From contig DAOUBW010000037.1 of the NCBI GenBank assembly GCA_034432555.1, forward strand, positions 62,001-126,000: 64,000 bases of DNA, read 5' to 3'. Both the position numbers and the translations under genes were made by a program. Source of the stretch: CP2-2F sp034432555. GTDB taxonomy: Bacteria; Chloroflexota; Anaerolineae; Aggregatilineales; UBA2796. This document shows, one piece after another, positions 25,093-34,337 of the stretch; within the stretch, counting starts at the first letter, position 1, and each line of letters begins with the position of its first letter. The notes beneath the pieces were generated by a model that was not told the origin of the DNA, did not search any database, and saw only the letters and a list, made by a program, of their open reading frames with translations.

Positions 25093-27795
25093 TTAGAACG
25101 GCTCGTTGCGGCGCAGCGCGAAGTGGCTCGCCGTCAGGAACACCACCGAAAAGCCGATCAGCACCAGCCAGCGCAGCACTAACTCGCTGGCGTTGGTGGC
25201 GTAGGTCACACTGAGCGCGGGCGGCGCGGGAAAGTATTGGCGGGTGAGCGGTGCATTCGGCAGCGGACGGTTGGTCTTCGGGTTGACTGCCTGCGCCGCC
25301 ACCACAATACGCCCTTCGGCGTTGCGCTGCACCATATCTACAGTGCCACCGAGTGCCTCCAGCGCCCAGCGCGTCACCGTCAGGCGCGAGAGTGGCTCTA
25401 GGGCGCCGTCCATCTTGAACAGCACACCAGGGAACAGGATTTGCATGAACAAAACCGCCAAGACCAAATAGGTGACGGCGTTCACCTGCCGATTGAGCGC
25501 TGAGATCAGCAAGCCGATGCTGACGCCTGCCAGCGCCGTGAGCGCCATTGTGATCAGCAATTCCAAGAAGCCATTCATCAGGATGCCTTGCGTCGGCAGC
25601 ATCACGCCGAGCGAGAACAAAAGCAGCGCCGCCACGCAGCTTAGCACCGCCAGCACACCATACACCGAGAATTTTGAGGCAAGGTAGGCGGTGATGCGTA
25701 GGTTCACCATGCGCTCGCGCAGGAATAGGCTTTTCTCTACCACAATGACATAAGCTGAGGCAAACACACCAAAGAGCGCCACTGCCAACGCCAAAATGAA
25801 CAAGATACGCTCTGCCTCTGAGGCTGGCACAAAGGTGCCAACCGCGCTAACCACTGGCGCGGCACGGCGCGTCGTGCTGGATTCGCCTTCGGGTGGTGGC
25901 TCATTAGCGTCGGTAGCCTCCGCCGCCTCGACCGGGGCAACCGATTGCAGCGGCACCTGATCCATCAACAGTGCGTAATCGCGTGGTGTGCCGCGGCTGA
26001 CCAACATCTGCCCGCGCCCACCCTCCACTGTATCGAAGCTGATCAAGCCCAAAAAGAGCGCCACAAGCGGCAGCACTAACATCAGGGCGATGATCGTCCG
26101 CACATCACGGCGGACAAGCGCGATGGTGCGTTCGGTCAGGTAGCGCGTCTGCTGCCAGAGCGAGCCACGCCGCACACGGCGCAGCTTTTGGTTGGTCAGC
26201 GCCGAGTTTTTCACGCTGGCGCCATGAACCTGCAAGCGTTCCACCACATACTTTTGGTATTCAGGCGTCTGGCGGTATTTTTCCGCCCATTGGCGCGCTG
26301 CATCCTGTGGGCTAATCTTTGCGCCTGCCACAATGCGCGACGAAGACGGCGTGAAGACCATCGTCTCGCTGGTGGAGCGGGCTACCTCTGGTGACAGCGT
26401 CACTTTGTTATAAATTTCGGAATAATCGCGGGCATCGAAGAACTGGAGCGCCTGCTTGGGCGGACCGTAGTAGGCGAGATAGCCGCGCGACATCAACGCG
26501 ACGTGATCACACAGGTCAATATTGAGCGTGGTGTGCGTCACCACAATCACGATATGCCCACGATCTGCCAAGCGGCGCAAGGTCAGCATCATGGATTTAT
26601 CCAAACCCGGATCAAGCCCGCTGGATGGCTCATCCATAAAGAGCATGATCGGCTCTGCCATCAGCTCTAGGGCGATGCTCACACGCTTGCGCTGACCACC
26701 GCTTAAGCGCCCGACCAGCCGATCACGGAAGTCGGTCAGCTCTAGCGCATCCAGCACCTTCTTGATGCGTTCCTCACGCGATTCGGGCGGCTCGTTCGGA
26801 AAGCGCAGCTTGGCGCCATAATAGAGCGTTTGATAGACGCTGAGCGCATCCTGCACAATATCCGTCTGCGGCACATAGCCAATGATCGGCTGATAAACCT
26901 CATAGTTTTGATAGAGATCGTCGCCGTTGATCAGCACTTTGCCGCTGCTGGCAGGCTGCGCGCCGTTCAGGGTGCGCAGCAGGGTAGATTTGCCCGAACC
27001 GCTACCGCCGATGATCGCCACCAGCTCACGCGGTTGGATGGCGATGGATGTTTCGCGCATGGTGTTGAGCGTGACGCGCCCAAACAAGCCGGTGCGGTAG
27101 GTTACATCCAGATTGTAGGCGTCAATTTCCAGCTTTTGGGTGGCAGCCATCCGCATCAAGCCCTTGCCGTTATAGACAAAGAGCGCCTGATCAATGCGGA
27201 TAACATCCTCAGGGCGCAAGCGGTGCGGCGCCGCCAGCTTTTTATCGTTCACAAAGGTGCCGTTCACGCTGCCATCGTCGGTGATGATGTGTGTATTGCC
27301 CTGCTGGGTGATGATAGCATGATGCCACGAGACGGCGAGGGAGGTGAGGTGAATCTGTGCTGACGGATCGCGCCCGATGATGCAGGGCAGAATATCCAGC
27401 GGATAGGTGCGCCCAACCGACTCGCTGCCCAGTGCGCGTTCAATCGGGTTGGAGAACGTGAGCGTCGCGCCAACGCCACTCCGATCCTGCAAGCGGATCA
27501 CGTCGCCATCGCGCAGCAGCGTGCTGCCATCAATCAGTTGGTTGTTCACCAACACACCGCCCTCAGTCAGATCGAAAATGCGGTAAGTGGTGCCTTCTTG
27601 CAGCAGGCGCGCATGGCGCGTTGCAATGCCTGCCGCCTGAATGGCAATATCTTGGCGCGCCTCGCTGCCAATGTTGACGGTGCGTTGCACAACAAGCGTC
27701 GTGAAGCTGTTGCCACCATCAGGTGAAATCCGAAGGGTTGGGTCGCGGCTGTCAATCTCGCTGCGGCTGACCGAAAGCGTGTTTTTATCTGGCAT
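25093..27795 (-). CDS. Twin-FHA ABC transporter (ATPase plus ABC-2 permease fusion)
   Basis: 900 residues. Two FHA domains come first (about 20-115 and 130-215; the second shows IIGRD and NGTFV). An ABCG-type ATPase follows: Walker A GGSGSGKST near 262, signature RLSGGQRKRVSIALEL, Walker B MLFMDEPSSGLDP. From about residue 565 an ABC-2 membrane domain begins (IIALMLVLPLVALFLGL) and closes with several more helices. FHA domains bind phosphothreonine, so transport is probably regulated by a Ser/Thr kinase. The gene reads away from the DnaA-box cluster. The architecture is known in cyanobacteria and Chloroflexota; the substrate is unknown. Confidence 0.9.
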   Translation of the reverse strand: MPDKNTLSVSRSEIDSRDPTLRISPDGGNSFTTLVVQRTVNIGSEARQDIAIQAAGIATRHARLLQEGTTYRIFDLTEGGVLVNNQLIDGSTLLRDGDVIRLQDRSGVGATLTFSNPIERALGSESVGRTYPLDILPCIIGRDPSAQIHLTSLAVSWHHAIITQQGNTHIITDDGSVNGTFVNDKKLAAPHRLRPEDVIRIDQALFVYNGKGLMRMAATQKLEIDAYNLDVTYRTGLFGRVTLNTMRETSIAIQPRELVAIIGGSGSGKSTLLRTLNGAQPASSGKVLINGDDLYQNYEVYQPIIGYVPQTDIVQDALSVYQTLYYGAKLRFPNEPPESREERIKKVLDALELTDFRDRLVGRLSGGQRKRVSIALELMAEPIMLFMDEPSSGLDPGLDKSMMLTLRRLADRGHIVIVVTHTTLNIDLCDHVALMSRGYLAYYGPPKQALQFFDARDYSEIYNKVTLSPEVARSTSETMVFTPSSSRIVAGAKISPQDAARQWAEKYRQTPEYQKYVVERLQVHGASVKNSALTNQKLRRVRRGSLWQQTRYLTERTIALVRRDVRTIIALMLVLPLVALFLGLISFDTVEGGRGQMLVSRGTPRDYALLMDQVPLQSVAPVEAAEATDANEPPPEGESSTTRRAAPVVSAVGTFVPASEAERILFILALAVALFGVFASAYVIVVEKSLFLRERMVNLRITAYLASKFSVYGVLAVLSCVAALLLFSLGVMLPTQGILMNGFLELLITMALTALAGVSIGLLISALNRQVNAVTYLVLAVLFMQILFPGVLFKMDGALEPLSRLTVTRWALEALGGTVDMVQRNAEGRIVVAAQAVNPKTNRPLPNAPLTRQYFPAPPALSVTYATNASELVLRWLVLIGFSVVFLTASHFALRRNEPF

Positions 27796-28078
27796 AGCAC
27801 CATCCTTCTGCGGCGCACGATGTTAGGGCTAATTGCTTGACCAACACCTAAAGCGCTTTTATTGTACGCTGGTTTTTTACAGATGACGATCTGCCAAAAG
27901 TGGGAAACACCATTTAATGCAAGATTTTCACGCTTTTTGCAGTTTCTTTACGGGCTTGCCCCGCCCTTACATCGCCTACAGCCTGCCCGCAATTGCTTGA
28001 ATTGAGCAGCACACTTTGAGGGCAAGGCAAACTGCCGTTCTGCCAAGCGTGTCTTCAGGCGTTCCCGTTCAGGACAAG

Positions 28079-28139
28079 TTATCCACATATAGTTATCTAT
28101 ATCTAGCAGAGGTAGTAGAGCCTGTGGATATGTGGATAA
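28079..28139. repeat. Left DnaA-box group
   Basis: TTATCCACA at 28079-28087, an inverted TGTGGATAA at 28131-28139 and a degenerate TGTGGATAT at 28123-28131. The facing orientation differs from the tandem array on the right. Confidence 0.8.
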
Positions 28140-28245
28140 CTCTGGGCAAAAATAGCGCACAGGCGTGCTAAAGCGCTATATATGGCATATGTGATTCGTC
28201 ATAAAGCCCATATATGGCGTTTCGGAATCGCTTACAAAAGTATAC

Positions 28246-28383
28246 TTATCCACATTGGGCATGTGGATAACTCGCCAAGTTATCCACATGTATCCACAGG
28301 TGCCTTGTGACCTTCCCACTTACAGGAAAAGTTATCCACAATTTGAGGCGAGTTATCCACAGGTTATCCACAAGTTATCCACA
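28246..28383. repeat. Right DnaA-box array
   Basis: Seven perfect 9-mers in 138 bp: 28246, 28262 (inverted), 28280, 28332, 28353, 28364 and 28375. The final three form an 11-bp-phased tandem array next to AT-rich DNA, the arrangement expected for a DnaA filament loading onto an unwinding element. Confidence 0.85.
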
Positions 28384-28396
28384 TCCATACGCCTCT

Positions 28397-28425
28397 AAAG
28401 GAAATATTAACCTCATTTTTTCAGG
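28397..28425. other. AT-rich putative DNA unwinding element
   Basis: An AAATATTAA...ATTTTTT stretch immediately beyond the phased DnaA boxes, in otherwise GC-rich DNA. The unwinding role is inferred from its position. Confidence 0.5.
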
Positions 28426-28487
28426 GAAAGCGGTTGCTCGATGCCCTACGCTTGCCATTCGCTTGGCGCGCCTCTAACCGAAATGCG

Positions 28488-28516
28488 TTGCCGATCTGCC
28501 AATGTAGTGGTAGACT
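28488..28516 (+). promoter_or_regulatory. Promoter of the FHA membrane protein gene
   Basis: TTGCCG (28488-28493), a 17-bp spacer, TAGACT (28511-28516), then a GGAGG ribosome binding site at 28529-28533 and ATG at 28544. A weaker candidate for the divergent gene is TACAAT on the minus strand (27866 to 27861). Confidence 0.55.
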
Positions 28517-28543
28517 GATCTCAACAACGGAGGTAGTGGCACG

Positions 28544-30649
28544 ATGGTGTACGGCAGATTAGATGTCTATTGGCCCAACGGACCTTCAGAGAGTTATCCA
28601 CTTGACAAACAGACAATCGCCATCGGGCGCTCGACGGGCAACGATATTGCCTTGGATGCTACATCCGTCTCGCGTTATCACATCACCATCTCGTATGAGA
28701 ATGGGCAGGCAGTCCTGCGCGACAAAGAATCAGTAAACGGCACCTACGTGGATGGTGAACGCATTAAGCCTGAGGATGCTATCATTCTGCGCGGCGGCGA
28801 AGAAATCCAGATGGGCGATCTGCGCCTGATCTACCAACCGCTGCAAGATGATGTGCCTACGCAGCCGATCAGCACTGAGGCGGACACCACACAGCGCGTT
28901 GAGGTCGTCGGTGTGAACTTCCGCATTGAGATGGAAGCACCCTTCATGCCCGTAACGCCCGGCGCCCACGTGCAGACCACGCTCACCATTCACAACACAG
29001 GCACAGAGGCAGAGCGCTACACCGTAGAGGTGGAAGGCGTGCCGCGTGAGTGGGTGCGCGTAGACCGCCCTGAACTGGAAGTGCGCCCTGATGAACCGTC
29101 AACTGTTACACTGAATTTTAAGCCGCTGCGCCGCAGTGATAGCAAGCCCGGTGAATATCCCGTCAAGGTGACGGTGCGCGCCAAAAATGCGCCCGATCAG
29201 AGCATGACCGCACTGCTCACGCTCACCGTTCGCAGCTACAGCGGCTTTGGTATGGCGCTTGTCCGCAGCGAGGTTGAGCTGCCCACACCCTTTGACCTGT
29301 ACGTGCAGAATCAGGGCAGCGCGCCGCTGCCAATTGCCCTCTTTGGCAAGACTGCTAACGGCGCCCTCGAATTTGATATTCAGCCCTCCCACCTAACCCT
29401 TGCGCCCGGTGAGCGCCAGCGTGTGCGCGGCTTCATGCGCCCCAAAGCGCGCAATTTGCTCGGCGCTGCCCAGCGCGTCCCCTTTGATGTCATTGTGCAA
29501 GCGCAAGACCAATCCGCCTTCCTTGCCACGGTGCCGGGCATCGCCATTGTGAAGCCCGTGCTAGGCGGCTTGCTGAGCAGTGTCGTGGTCGGTGCGCTGC
29601 TCTTAGGGCTGGTTGGCTTGGTGGTGCTGCTCTCGCTGCCGCGTGCCGCACAGATTGCGGCGTTCACTGCCCAACCAACTGCGCTCATCCGCTATGTGGA
29701 GCAGCGCGTCAGCCTTGCGTGGGACATTCAGAATGCCGAGAACGTCACGGTCGAAGTGGTGGATAGCCAGACCAATGACCGCCAGCAGTTTGCTGATCAG
29801 CCGCCACGCTCGACCGACTCATCGGTGTTGATTGCCCCTTTTGGTGCGGTAGTCGTGCGCCTGATTGTGCGTGGGCAGGATGCACAGACCGTCACTGAAG
29901 AACGCCGCCTTGAAGTCAGCGAGCCGTCCTGCGTGTTGCGCGGCGATCTCACGCCCATCCTCTACGCCGGTCCGGGTGAGGTGTATCCCGAACGCGCCAC
30001 GCTGGATATTAGTCGGCGCACAATCGCCTATTCGCCTGATCGGCGTGACACAGACGCTGAATGGGTGCGCCTTGCTGCCCCAGAAGAATATCGCGGTGGC
30101 TGGCTCCGCACACGCGGCTTGGAATGCGGCGGCTTTACGCCCAACCAGCTGCTGCCCATTGAGCAGGCACAGATTCCCGCCACGCCAACGGCAACCCCAA
30201 CACCTACCAGCACGCCCACGCCCACCCATACGCCAACGCCGACCGCCACACCAACCTACACACCGACACCGACCAATACACCCACCAGCACGCCCACTGC
30301 CACAGCCAGCCTTACGCCAAGCCCAACCAACACCGCCACACCCACAGCGACAGCCACCATCACACCGAGTGCCACCAGCAGCAGCACGCCCACACCAACG
30401 GCAAGCCCGACCGCCACCCACACACTCACCCCAACGCAGACATTCACCGTAACGGCAAGCCCAACCACAACGCCCACACTCACGGCAACGGCAAGCGCCA
30501 CAGCAACCCGCACCCCGACTCGCGTCCGCACCAACACGCCCATCCCAACCGTGCGCCCTGGCAATGTCCAAAGTGAGGAAGCCCTGCCCTTCGAGAGCTT
30601 TGTTGCCACCCTGATCAAGAACCTGATCAGCACTGTTCAAGCACCCTAA
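28544..30649 (+). CDS. FHA-domain membrane protein with Thr/Pro-rich stalk
   Basis: 701 residues. An FHA domain covers about 1-100 (IGRS, SRYH, NGTYV, all key phosphothreonine-pocket residues). A beta-sandwich/NEW3-like region at about 125-330 follows (TIHNTGTEAERYTVEVEGVP), then one transmembrane helix at about 342-365. Beyond it is a domain of roughly 180 residues and a low-complexity Thr-Pro stalk (about 542-668, repeated PTPTxT), ending in FVATLIKNLISTVQ. Cytoplasmic FHA with an outer stalk implies signalling across the membrane. The frame also contains a near DnaA box (28594-28602). It heads a run of genes ending with a MoxR ATPase. Confidence 0.85.
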   Translation: MVYGRLDVYWPNGPSESYPLDKQTIAIGRSTGNDIALDATSVSRYHITISYENGQAVLRDKESVNGTYVDGERIKPEDAIILRGGEEIQMGDLRLIYQPLQDDVPTQPISTEADTTQRVEVVGVNFRIEMEAPFMPVTPGAHVQTTLTIHNTGTEAERYTVEVEGVPREWVRVDRPELEVRPDEPSTVTLNFKPLRRSDSKPGEYPVKVTVRAKNAPDQSMTALLTLTVRSYSGFGMALVRSEVELPTPFDLYVQNQGSAPLPIALFGKTANGALEFDIQPSHLTLAPGERQRVRGFMRPKARNLLGAAQRVPFDVIVQAQDQSAFLATVPGIAIVKPVLGGLLSSVVVGALLLGLVGLVVLLSLPRAAQIAAFTAQPTALIRYVEQRVSLAWDIQNAENVTVEVVDSQTNDRQQFADQPPRSTDSSVLIAPFGAVVVRLIVRGQDAQTVTEERRLEVSEPSCVLRGDLTPILYAGPGEVYPERATLDISRRTIAYSPDRRDTDAEWVRLAAPEEYRGGWLRTRGLECGGFTPNQLLPIEQAQIPATPTATPTPTSTPTPTHTPTPTATPTYTPTPTNTPTSTPTATASLTPSPTNTATPTATATITPSATSSSTPTPTASPTATHTLTPTQTFTVTASPTTTPTLTATASATATRTPTRVRTNTPIPTVRPGNVQSEEALPFESFVATLIKNLISTVQAP
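30178..30550 (+). repeat. Low-complexity Thr-Pro coding repeat
   Basis: Imperfect reiterations of ACNCC(N)AC units encode about 125 residues of Thr, Pro, Ala and Ser. Slippage-prone DNA like this often varies in length between strains. It is part of the FHA gene, not an independent element. Confidence 0.8.
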
Positions 30650-30731
30650 AAATAAGCTAGTGATAAGTTTTTGAGCATTGCTAACCAAAGGTGTGTAAAC
30701 TATCGAAAAGTGAGTTTAGCGGAGCAATCAT

Positions 30732-33275
30732 TTGGTGCGTCAACATGCTGTGGCAGGTCTGGTCTGCCTGCTCATTACCCTGCTAACGGTCACCCTTATT
30801 GGCACAGCCGTGCCTGCTTCTGCCCAAACACCGAGTGGAGTCTCGCTTAGCATTGAAGTTGGCTACGATGGCTACTTCCGCGATGGTCAGTGGACGCCGC
30901 TTCGCATCACTGCCAGCAACAACGGCACGGATATTTTCGGCACGCTGCGCGTTACCGCTGGCGATGCCATCAACCAGCCGACGGATGCCTACGCCGTCAC
31001 GCTCGATCTGCCCAACCAATCCAGCAAGCAGATATTTGTCTATGTGCCGTTGAGCGCGCAATCGCAGCAAGTGCGCGTAGAGCTGGTGACGGCTGAGCGT
31101 ATTGTGGCAACACTTACCCGCGATGTGCGCCCTGCCCGTAACACGGATATTTTATTCGCCGTTATCACCGAGTCACCGCGTGGCGGCGTAGATTTGCGGA
31201 ACTTCCGCAGTGGCGTTGGCGATGCTTATCAGGCAAATTGGCGTATAGAGAACGTGCCGCGCATTGGGGAGGCGTTGCGCGGGCTGGATGCGCTGATCCT
31301 GACCGATGCCGACAGCGGCAACCTGACCTTCGAGCAGCGGCAGGCGATTGAAGATTGGGTGCTGGCGGGCGGGCATCTGATTGTGACGGGTGGTCCGAAC
31401 TGGCAAAAGACACAAGCCGGCGTGACGCGCCTGCTGCCAATGCAGCCCAACGGCACGCTCACCCTCACTTCGCTGCCCAAAATTGCCAGCTTTGCCGGTG
31501 TTGCGGCTGACCAACTGACCGCTGCCAACCCAATTATTGTGGCAAGCGGCGTGTTGCTGCCTGATGCAACCTTGCTGGTTGAGGAAAGCGGCACGCCGAT
31601 CCTTGTGCGGCGCACGCTTGGCGGCGGCATTGTGGACTATCTCGCCATTGATCCGAGCTTAGAGCCATTCCAAACGTGGGTGAACCGTGGTCAGTTCTGG
31701 TTTACCCTGCTGACAACTGCTACCATGCGCCCGAGCTGGTCAAACGGCGTCGTCAACACCGAACAGGCAATCGTCGCTGCTGATTTTATCAAGGGCTTGC
31801 GCTTGCCGGATGTGCTTCAGCTCGGCGCGTTCTTGCTGGCATATATCATCATTATCGGTCCTGTGAACTACCTGATTTTGCGGCAGCTTAAGCGCCGCGA
31901 GTGGGCGTGGTTCAGCATTCCGCTGATTGTGGTGGTGACGAGCGTCCTCTACTACGTGACAGGCTTCAATCTGCGCGGCACACAGGCGATCATCAACCGT
32001 ATGGCGGTGGTGCAGGTCTGGCAAGGCAGCGAACGCGCTCAGGTGGATGGCGTGTTAGGCGTGCTGGCGCCGCGCCGCAGCGTCTACAGCTTGGGCGTTG
32101 GCGAAGGGATGACCCTCCGTACACTGACGACTGATGCCTTTGGCAGCATCGGCATTCCGCGCAACCTGACCATCTATGAGGATAACGGCTACGTTGCCCG
32201 CGATTTCCCGATTGATGCCGGGACTACACAGGCGTTTGCCGCCAGCGGCTACACCACCGTGACGCCCATCGAGGGCGAGGCTGTCATTCAACTGGCAGGC
32301 GGCAGCGCCGTGCCTACGGCGGACGGGCAAACTGCCAATGCGCGTATTCAGGTCACCTTTAGCAACACCAGCGGCATCACGCTGAACGACGCTATGCTGC
32401 TGGCGATGGGCGGTGCCCGTCCGCTTGGCACGGTGCAAGCAGGCGAGGCGCGCAGCGTGCAGCTAGATGTGAATCCGCGCCAATCGCCGCCGATTGGCTT
32501 GGGCAGCGGCAACTTGATGAGCCTCTACACCGCACGTGGCACGCGCTTCAGCGGTCCGCGGGCGGGCACTGTTGCCGATATTATGGGGACAAATTATGTT
32601 TACGGGCAAGCCTTCTACAGCGGACGCGGCTTCGAGAACACTGAACTGCGTCAAGAGATGTGGCGGCGGCAGTCCTTCCTAGAGTCGATCATCGCGGATT
32701 ACGATCCAAGCGGTGGGCGCGGCACGGATGTCTTCTTGGTCGGTTGGACGAACACCTCGCCCTTAACCGTTAGTTTGGAAGGCGCCGCCTTTGAGACGGA
32801 AGATACCACGCTCTATATCTTCCGCCTGCCCACGCGTGTGCAGCCCATCTCGACCAACGGCGTTGTGGAACTGCCCAGCGCCTACCTGACGTGGACGCCG
32901 ACGGAAGCCAGTCCACGCCGCGATGCCGCGCCTTATGAACTCTATTTGCAGCCTAGCGAGACGGTCATCTTCCGCTACAGCCCAATGCCGCTCATGCGCC
33001 TGAACGACGTGCAGGAAATTCGGCTATTCGTGAAGCCGGGCAACACTTTCAGCACCGGTAAAGGGCGACTCTCGCTGTGGGATTGGCAAGCCGCCGATTG
33101 GGTGGTGGTAGATACGACCAATATCACGCTACGCATCACGGATCGTCCTGCGCGCTTCCTCGGACCTGAGAACGCTATTGAGGTGCGCGTGGATACGCCC
33201 ACCGATTCGGCGACTGTCCACTTCGAGCGCATTGATCTGACCTTATACGGACGCCTGCAAAACGCAGGGCAGTAA
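30732..33275 (+). CDS. Large exported membrane protein with GATase-like region
   Basis: 847 residues from TTG 30732; a GTG at the next codon is equally possible. A signal-anchor opens the protein (LLITLLTVTLIGTAVPASAQ). A beta-rich part leads to a class I glutamine-amidotransferase-like segment at about 175-225 (LDALILTDAD, GGHLIVTGG) without a visible catalytic Cys. Two helices lie at about 358-415 (AYIIIIGPVNYLIL and SIPLIVVVTSVLYYV), followed by a long outer C-terminal part. Similar proteins precede ABC-2 transporter genes in other bacteria (GldG-like context). Placement before an ABC ATPase and permease suggests it is a subunit of the same membrane machine. No precise family was recognised. 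Confidence 0.75.
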   Translation: MVRQHAVAGLVCLLITLLTVTLIGTAVPASAQTPSGVSLSIEVGYDGYFRDGQWTPLRITASNNGTDIFGTLRVTAGDAINQPTDAYAVTLDLPNQSSKQIFVYVPLSAQSQQVRVELVTAERIVATLTRDVRPARNTDILFAVITESPRGGVDLRNFRSGVGDAYQANWRIENVPRIGEALRGLDALILTDADSGNLTFEQRQAIEDWVLAGGHLIVTGGPNWQKTQAGVTRLLPMQPNGTLTLTSLPKIASFAGVAADQLTAANPIIVASGVLLPDATLLVEESGTPILVRRTLGGGIVDYLAIDPSLEPFQTWVNRGQFWFTLLTTATMRPSWSNGVVNTEQAIVAADFIKGLRLPDVLQLGAFLLAYIIIIGPVNYLILRQLKRREWAWFSIPLIVVVTSVLYYVTGFNLRGTQAIINRMAVVQVWQGSERAQVDGVLGVLAPRRSVYSLGVGEGMTLRTLTTDAFGSIGIPRNLTIYEDNGYVARDFPIDAGTTQAFAASGYTTVTPIEGEAVIQLAGGSAVPTADGQTANARIQVTFSNTSGITLNDAMLLAMGGARPLGTVQAGEARSVQLDVNPRQSPPIGLGSGNLMSLYTARGTRFSGPRAGTVADIMGTNYVYGQAFYSGRGFENTELRQEMWRRQSFLESIIADYDPSGGRGTDVFLVGWTNTSPLTVSLEGAAFETEDTTLYIFRLPTRVQPISTNGVVELPSAYLTWTPTEASPRRDAAPYELYLQPSETVIFRYSPMPLMRLNDVQEIRLFVKPGNTFSTGKGRLSLWDWQAADWVVVDTTNITLRITDRPARFLGPENAIEVRVDTPTDSATVHFERIDLTLYGRLQNAGQ

Positions 33276-33308
33276 CTATGCCAAGCAGCATCACAAGAGA
33301 GAGTGCCT

Positions 33309-34337
33309 ATGTCCGAGTCTGATTTGACGCCTAATTTGCCCCAATCCACAGCACCTGCCGCACCGCCCGCCGCAGTCATCAACGAGAATGAGCTGATTGT
33401 GGAAACACGCGGTTTGGTCAAGCGCTATGGCAAGCTGACCGCCGTCAACGATCTTTCGCTGAGCGTGCCACGCGGTGCCATCTACGGCTTTGTGGGACCG
33501 AATGGCGCGGGCAAAACCAGCACTATGCGAATCCTGACCACATTGATGCTGCCCAGCGCTGGGCAGGCTTACGTGGCAGGGCATGAGGTCACCAAGAATC
33601 CGCGTGCCGTGCGCCGTTTGATCGGCTACATGCCTGATTATTTCGGCGTCTATGATGATATGAAAGTCTGGGAATACCTCGATTTCTTCGCCGCCTGCTA
33701 CGAAATTCCTGAGGGCAACCGCCCGCAAATGATCGGCGATCTGCTGGACTTGGTAGACCTGAGCCACCGCCGCGATGATATGGTGGATAAGCTCTCACGC
33801 GGCATGAAGCAGCGCTTGTGCCTTGCGCGCACGCTGGTGCATGATCCGCAAGTGCTGATCCTCGATGAGCCTGCCAGCGGGCTGGATCCGCGGGCGCGTG
33901 TCGAAATCCGTGAGCTGATGGTCGAGCTTTCGCAGATGGGCAAGACGATCTTCTTCTCATCGCACATTCTTGCGGACGTGGCGGAAATCTGCACGCACAT
34001 CGGCATTGTGGAAGGCGGCAAGATGGTGATGCAGGGCAGCATGGACGCCGTGCGCCGCCAACTCTCGCCGCACCGTGAGGCAATCGTGACCTTGCTAGAG
34101 CGCGCTGATGAGGCAAAGCAGGTGCTGGGTGCTATTCACGGCGTGCTGGAGATTAGCGATCTGCCTGATGAAGGCGGACGCAAGCGGCTGCGCGTTGCCT
34201 TTGAGGGCGAAGATACCATCCTTTCAAGCATGGTGCAGGCGTTAGCTGCCAAAGGCATCCCGGTGCTGAACTTTAACGAGCAGGCACAAGACCTTGAATC
34301 GGTCTTTATGAAGGTGACGAAAGGGATCGTCACATGA
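33309..34337 (+). CDS. ABC transporter ATPase (ABC-2 exporter type)
   Basis: About 342 residues from ATG 33309. An in-frame GTG at 33303 is less well placed relative to the AGAGAG site. After a 30-residue Pro-rich head, Walker A is GPNGAGKTS, the signature is LSRGMKQRLCLARTL and Walker B is VLILDEPASGLDP. The C-terminal 90 residues form the regulatory extension common to CcmA/GldA-like ATPases. The stop overlaps the start of the permease gene by 4 bp. It is one component of the MoxR-linked cluster. Confidence 0.9.
   Translation: MSESDLTPNLPQSTAPAAPPAAVINENELIVETRGLVKRYGKLTAVNDLSLSVPRGAIYGFVGPNGAGKTSTMRILTTLMLPSAGQAYVAGHEVTKNPRAVRRLIGYMPDYFGVYDDMKVWEYLDFFAACYEIPEGNRPQMIGDLLDLVDLSHRRDDMVDKLSRGMKQRLCLARTLVHDPQVLILDEPASGLDPRARVEIRELMVELSQMGKTIFFSSHILADVAEICTHIGIVEGGKMVMQGSMDAVRRQLSPHREAIVTLLERADEAKQVLGAIHGVLEISDLPDEGGRKRLRVAFEGEDTILSSMVQALAAKGIPVLNFNEQAQDLESVFMKVTKGIVT

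Larger units (their letters stand above)
27796..28543. other. Candidate chromosomal origin of replication (oriC)
   Basis: A 748-bp gene-free region between divergent FHA genes. It holds nine perfect DnaA boxes: plus-oriented TTATCCACA at 28079, 28246, 28280, 28332, 28353, 28364 and 28375, and minus-oriented copies at 28131-28139 and 28262-28270. Near-matches occur at 28123-28131 and 28290-28298. The last three perfect boxes are phased every 11 bp, one helical turn, and are followed at about 28397-28425 by AT-rich DNA that could melt first. ATATATGGC occurs twice (28178 and 28210), the second inside the palindrome CCATATATGG. No dnaA, dnaN, rpmH or parAB gene is nearby. An accessory DnaA-binding locus is the main alternative. 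Confidence 0.82.

Noticed and set aside
28079..28383. Reading the TTATCCACA cluster as a CRISPR or iteron plasmid origin
   Set aside because: Repeats are exact 9-bp DnaA boxes in both orientations, and no Rep gene is adjacent.
30178..30550. Possible CRISPR or tandem-repeat array
   Set aside because: Units are short, imperfect and in frame; they encode a Thr-Pro linker and have no spacers.
29819..30688. Long antisense frame rich in Gly, Arg and Cys opposite the Thr-Pro stalk
   Set aside because: It is the complement of a strong low-complexity coding repeat and has no ribosome binding site or domain.
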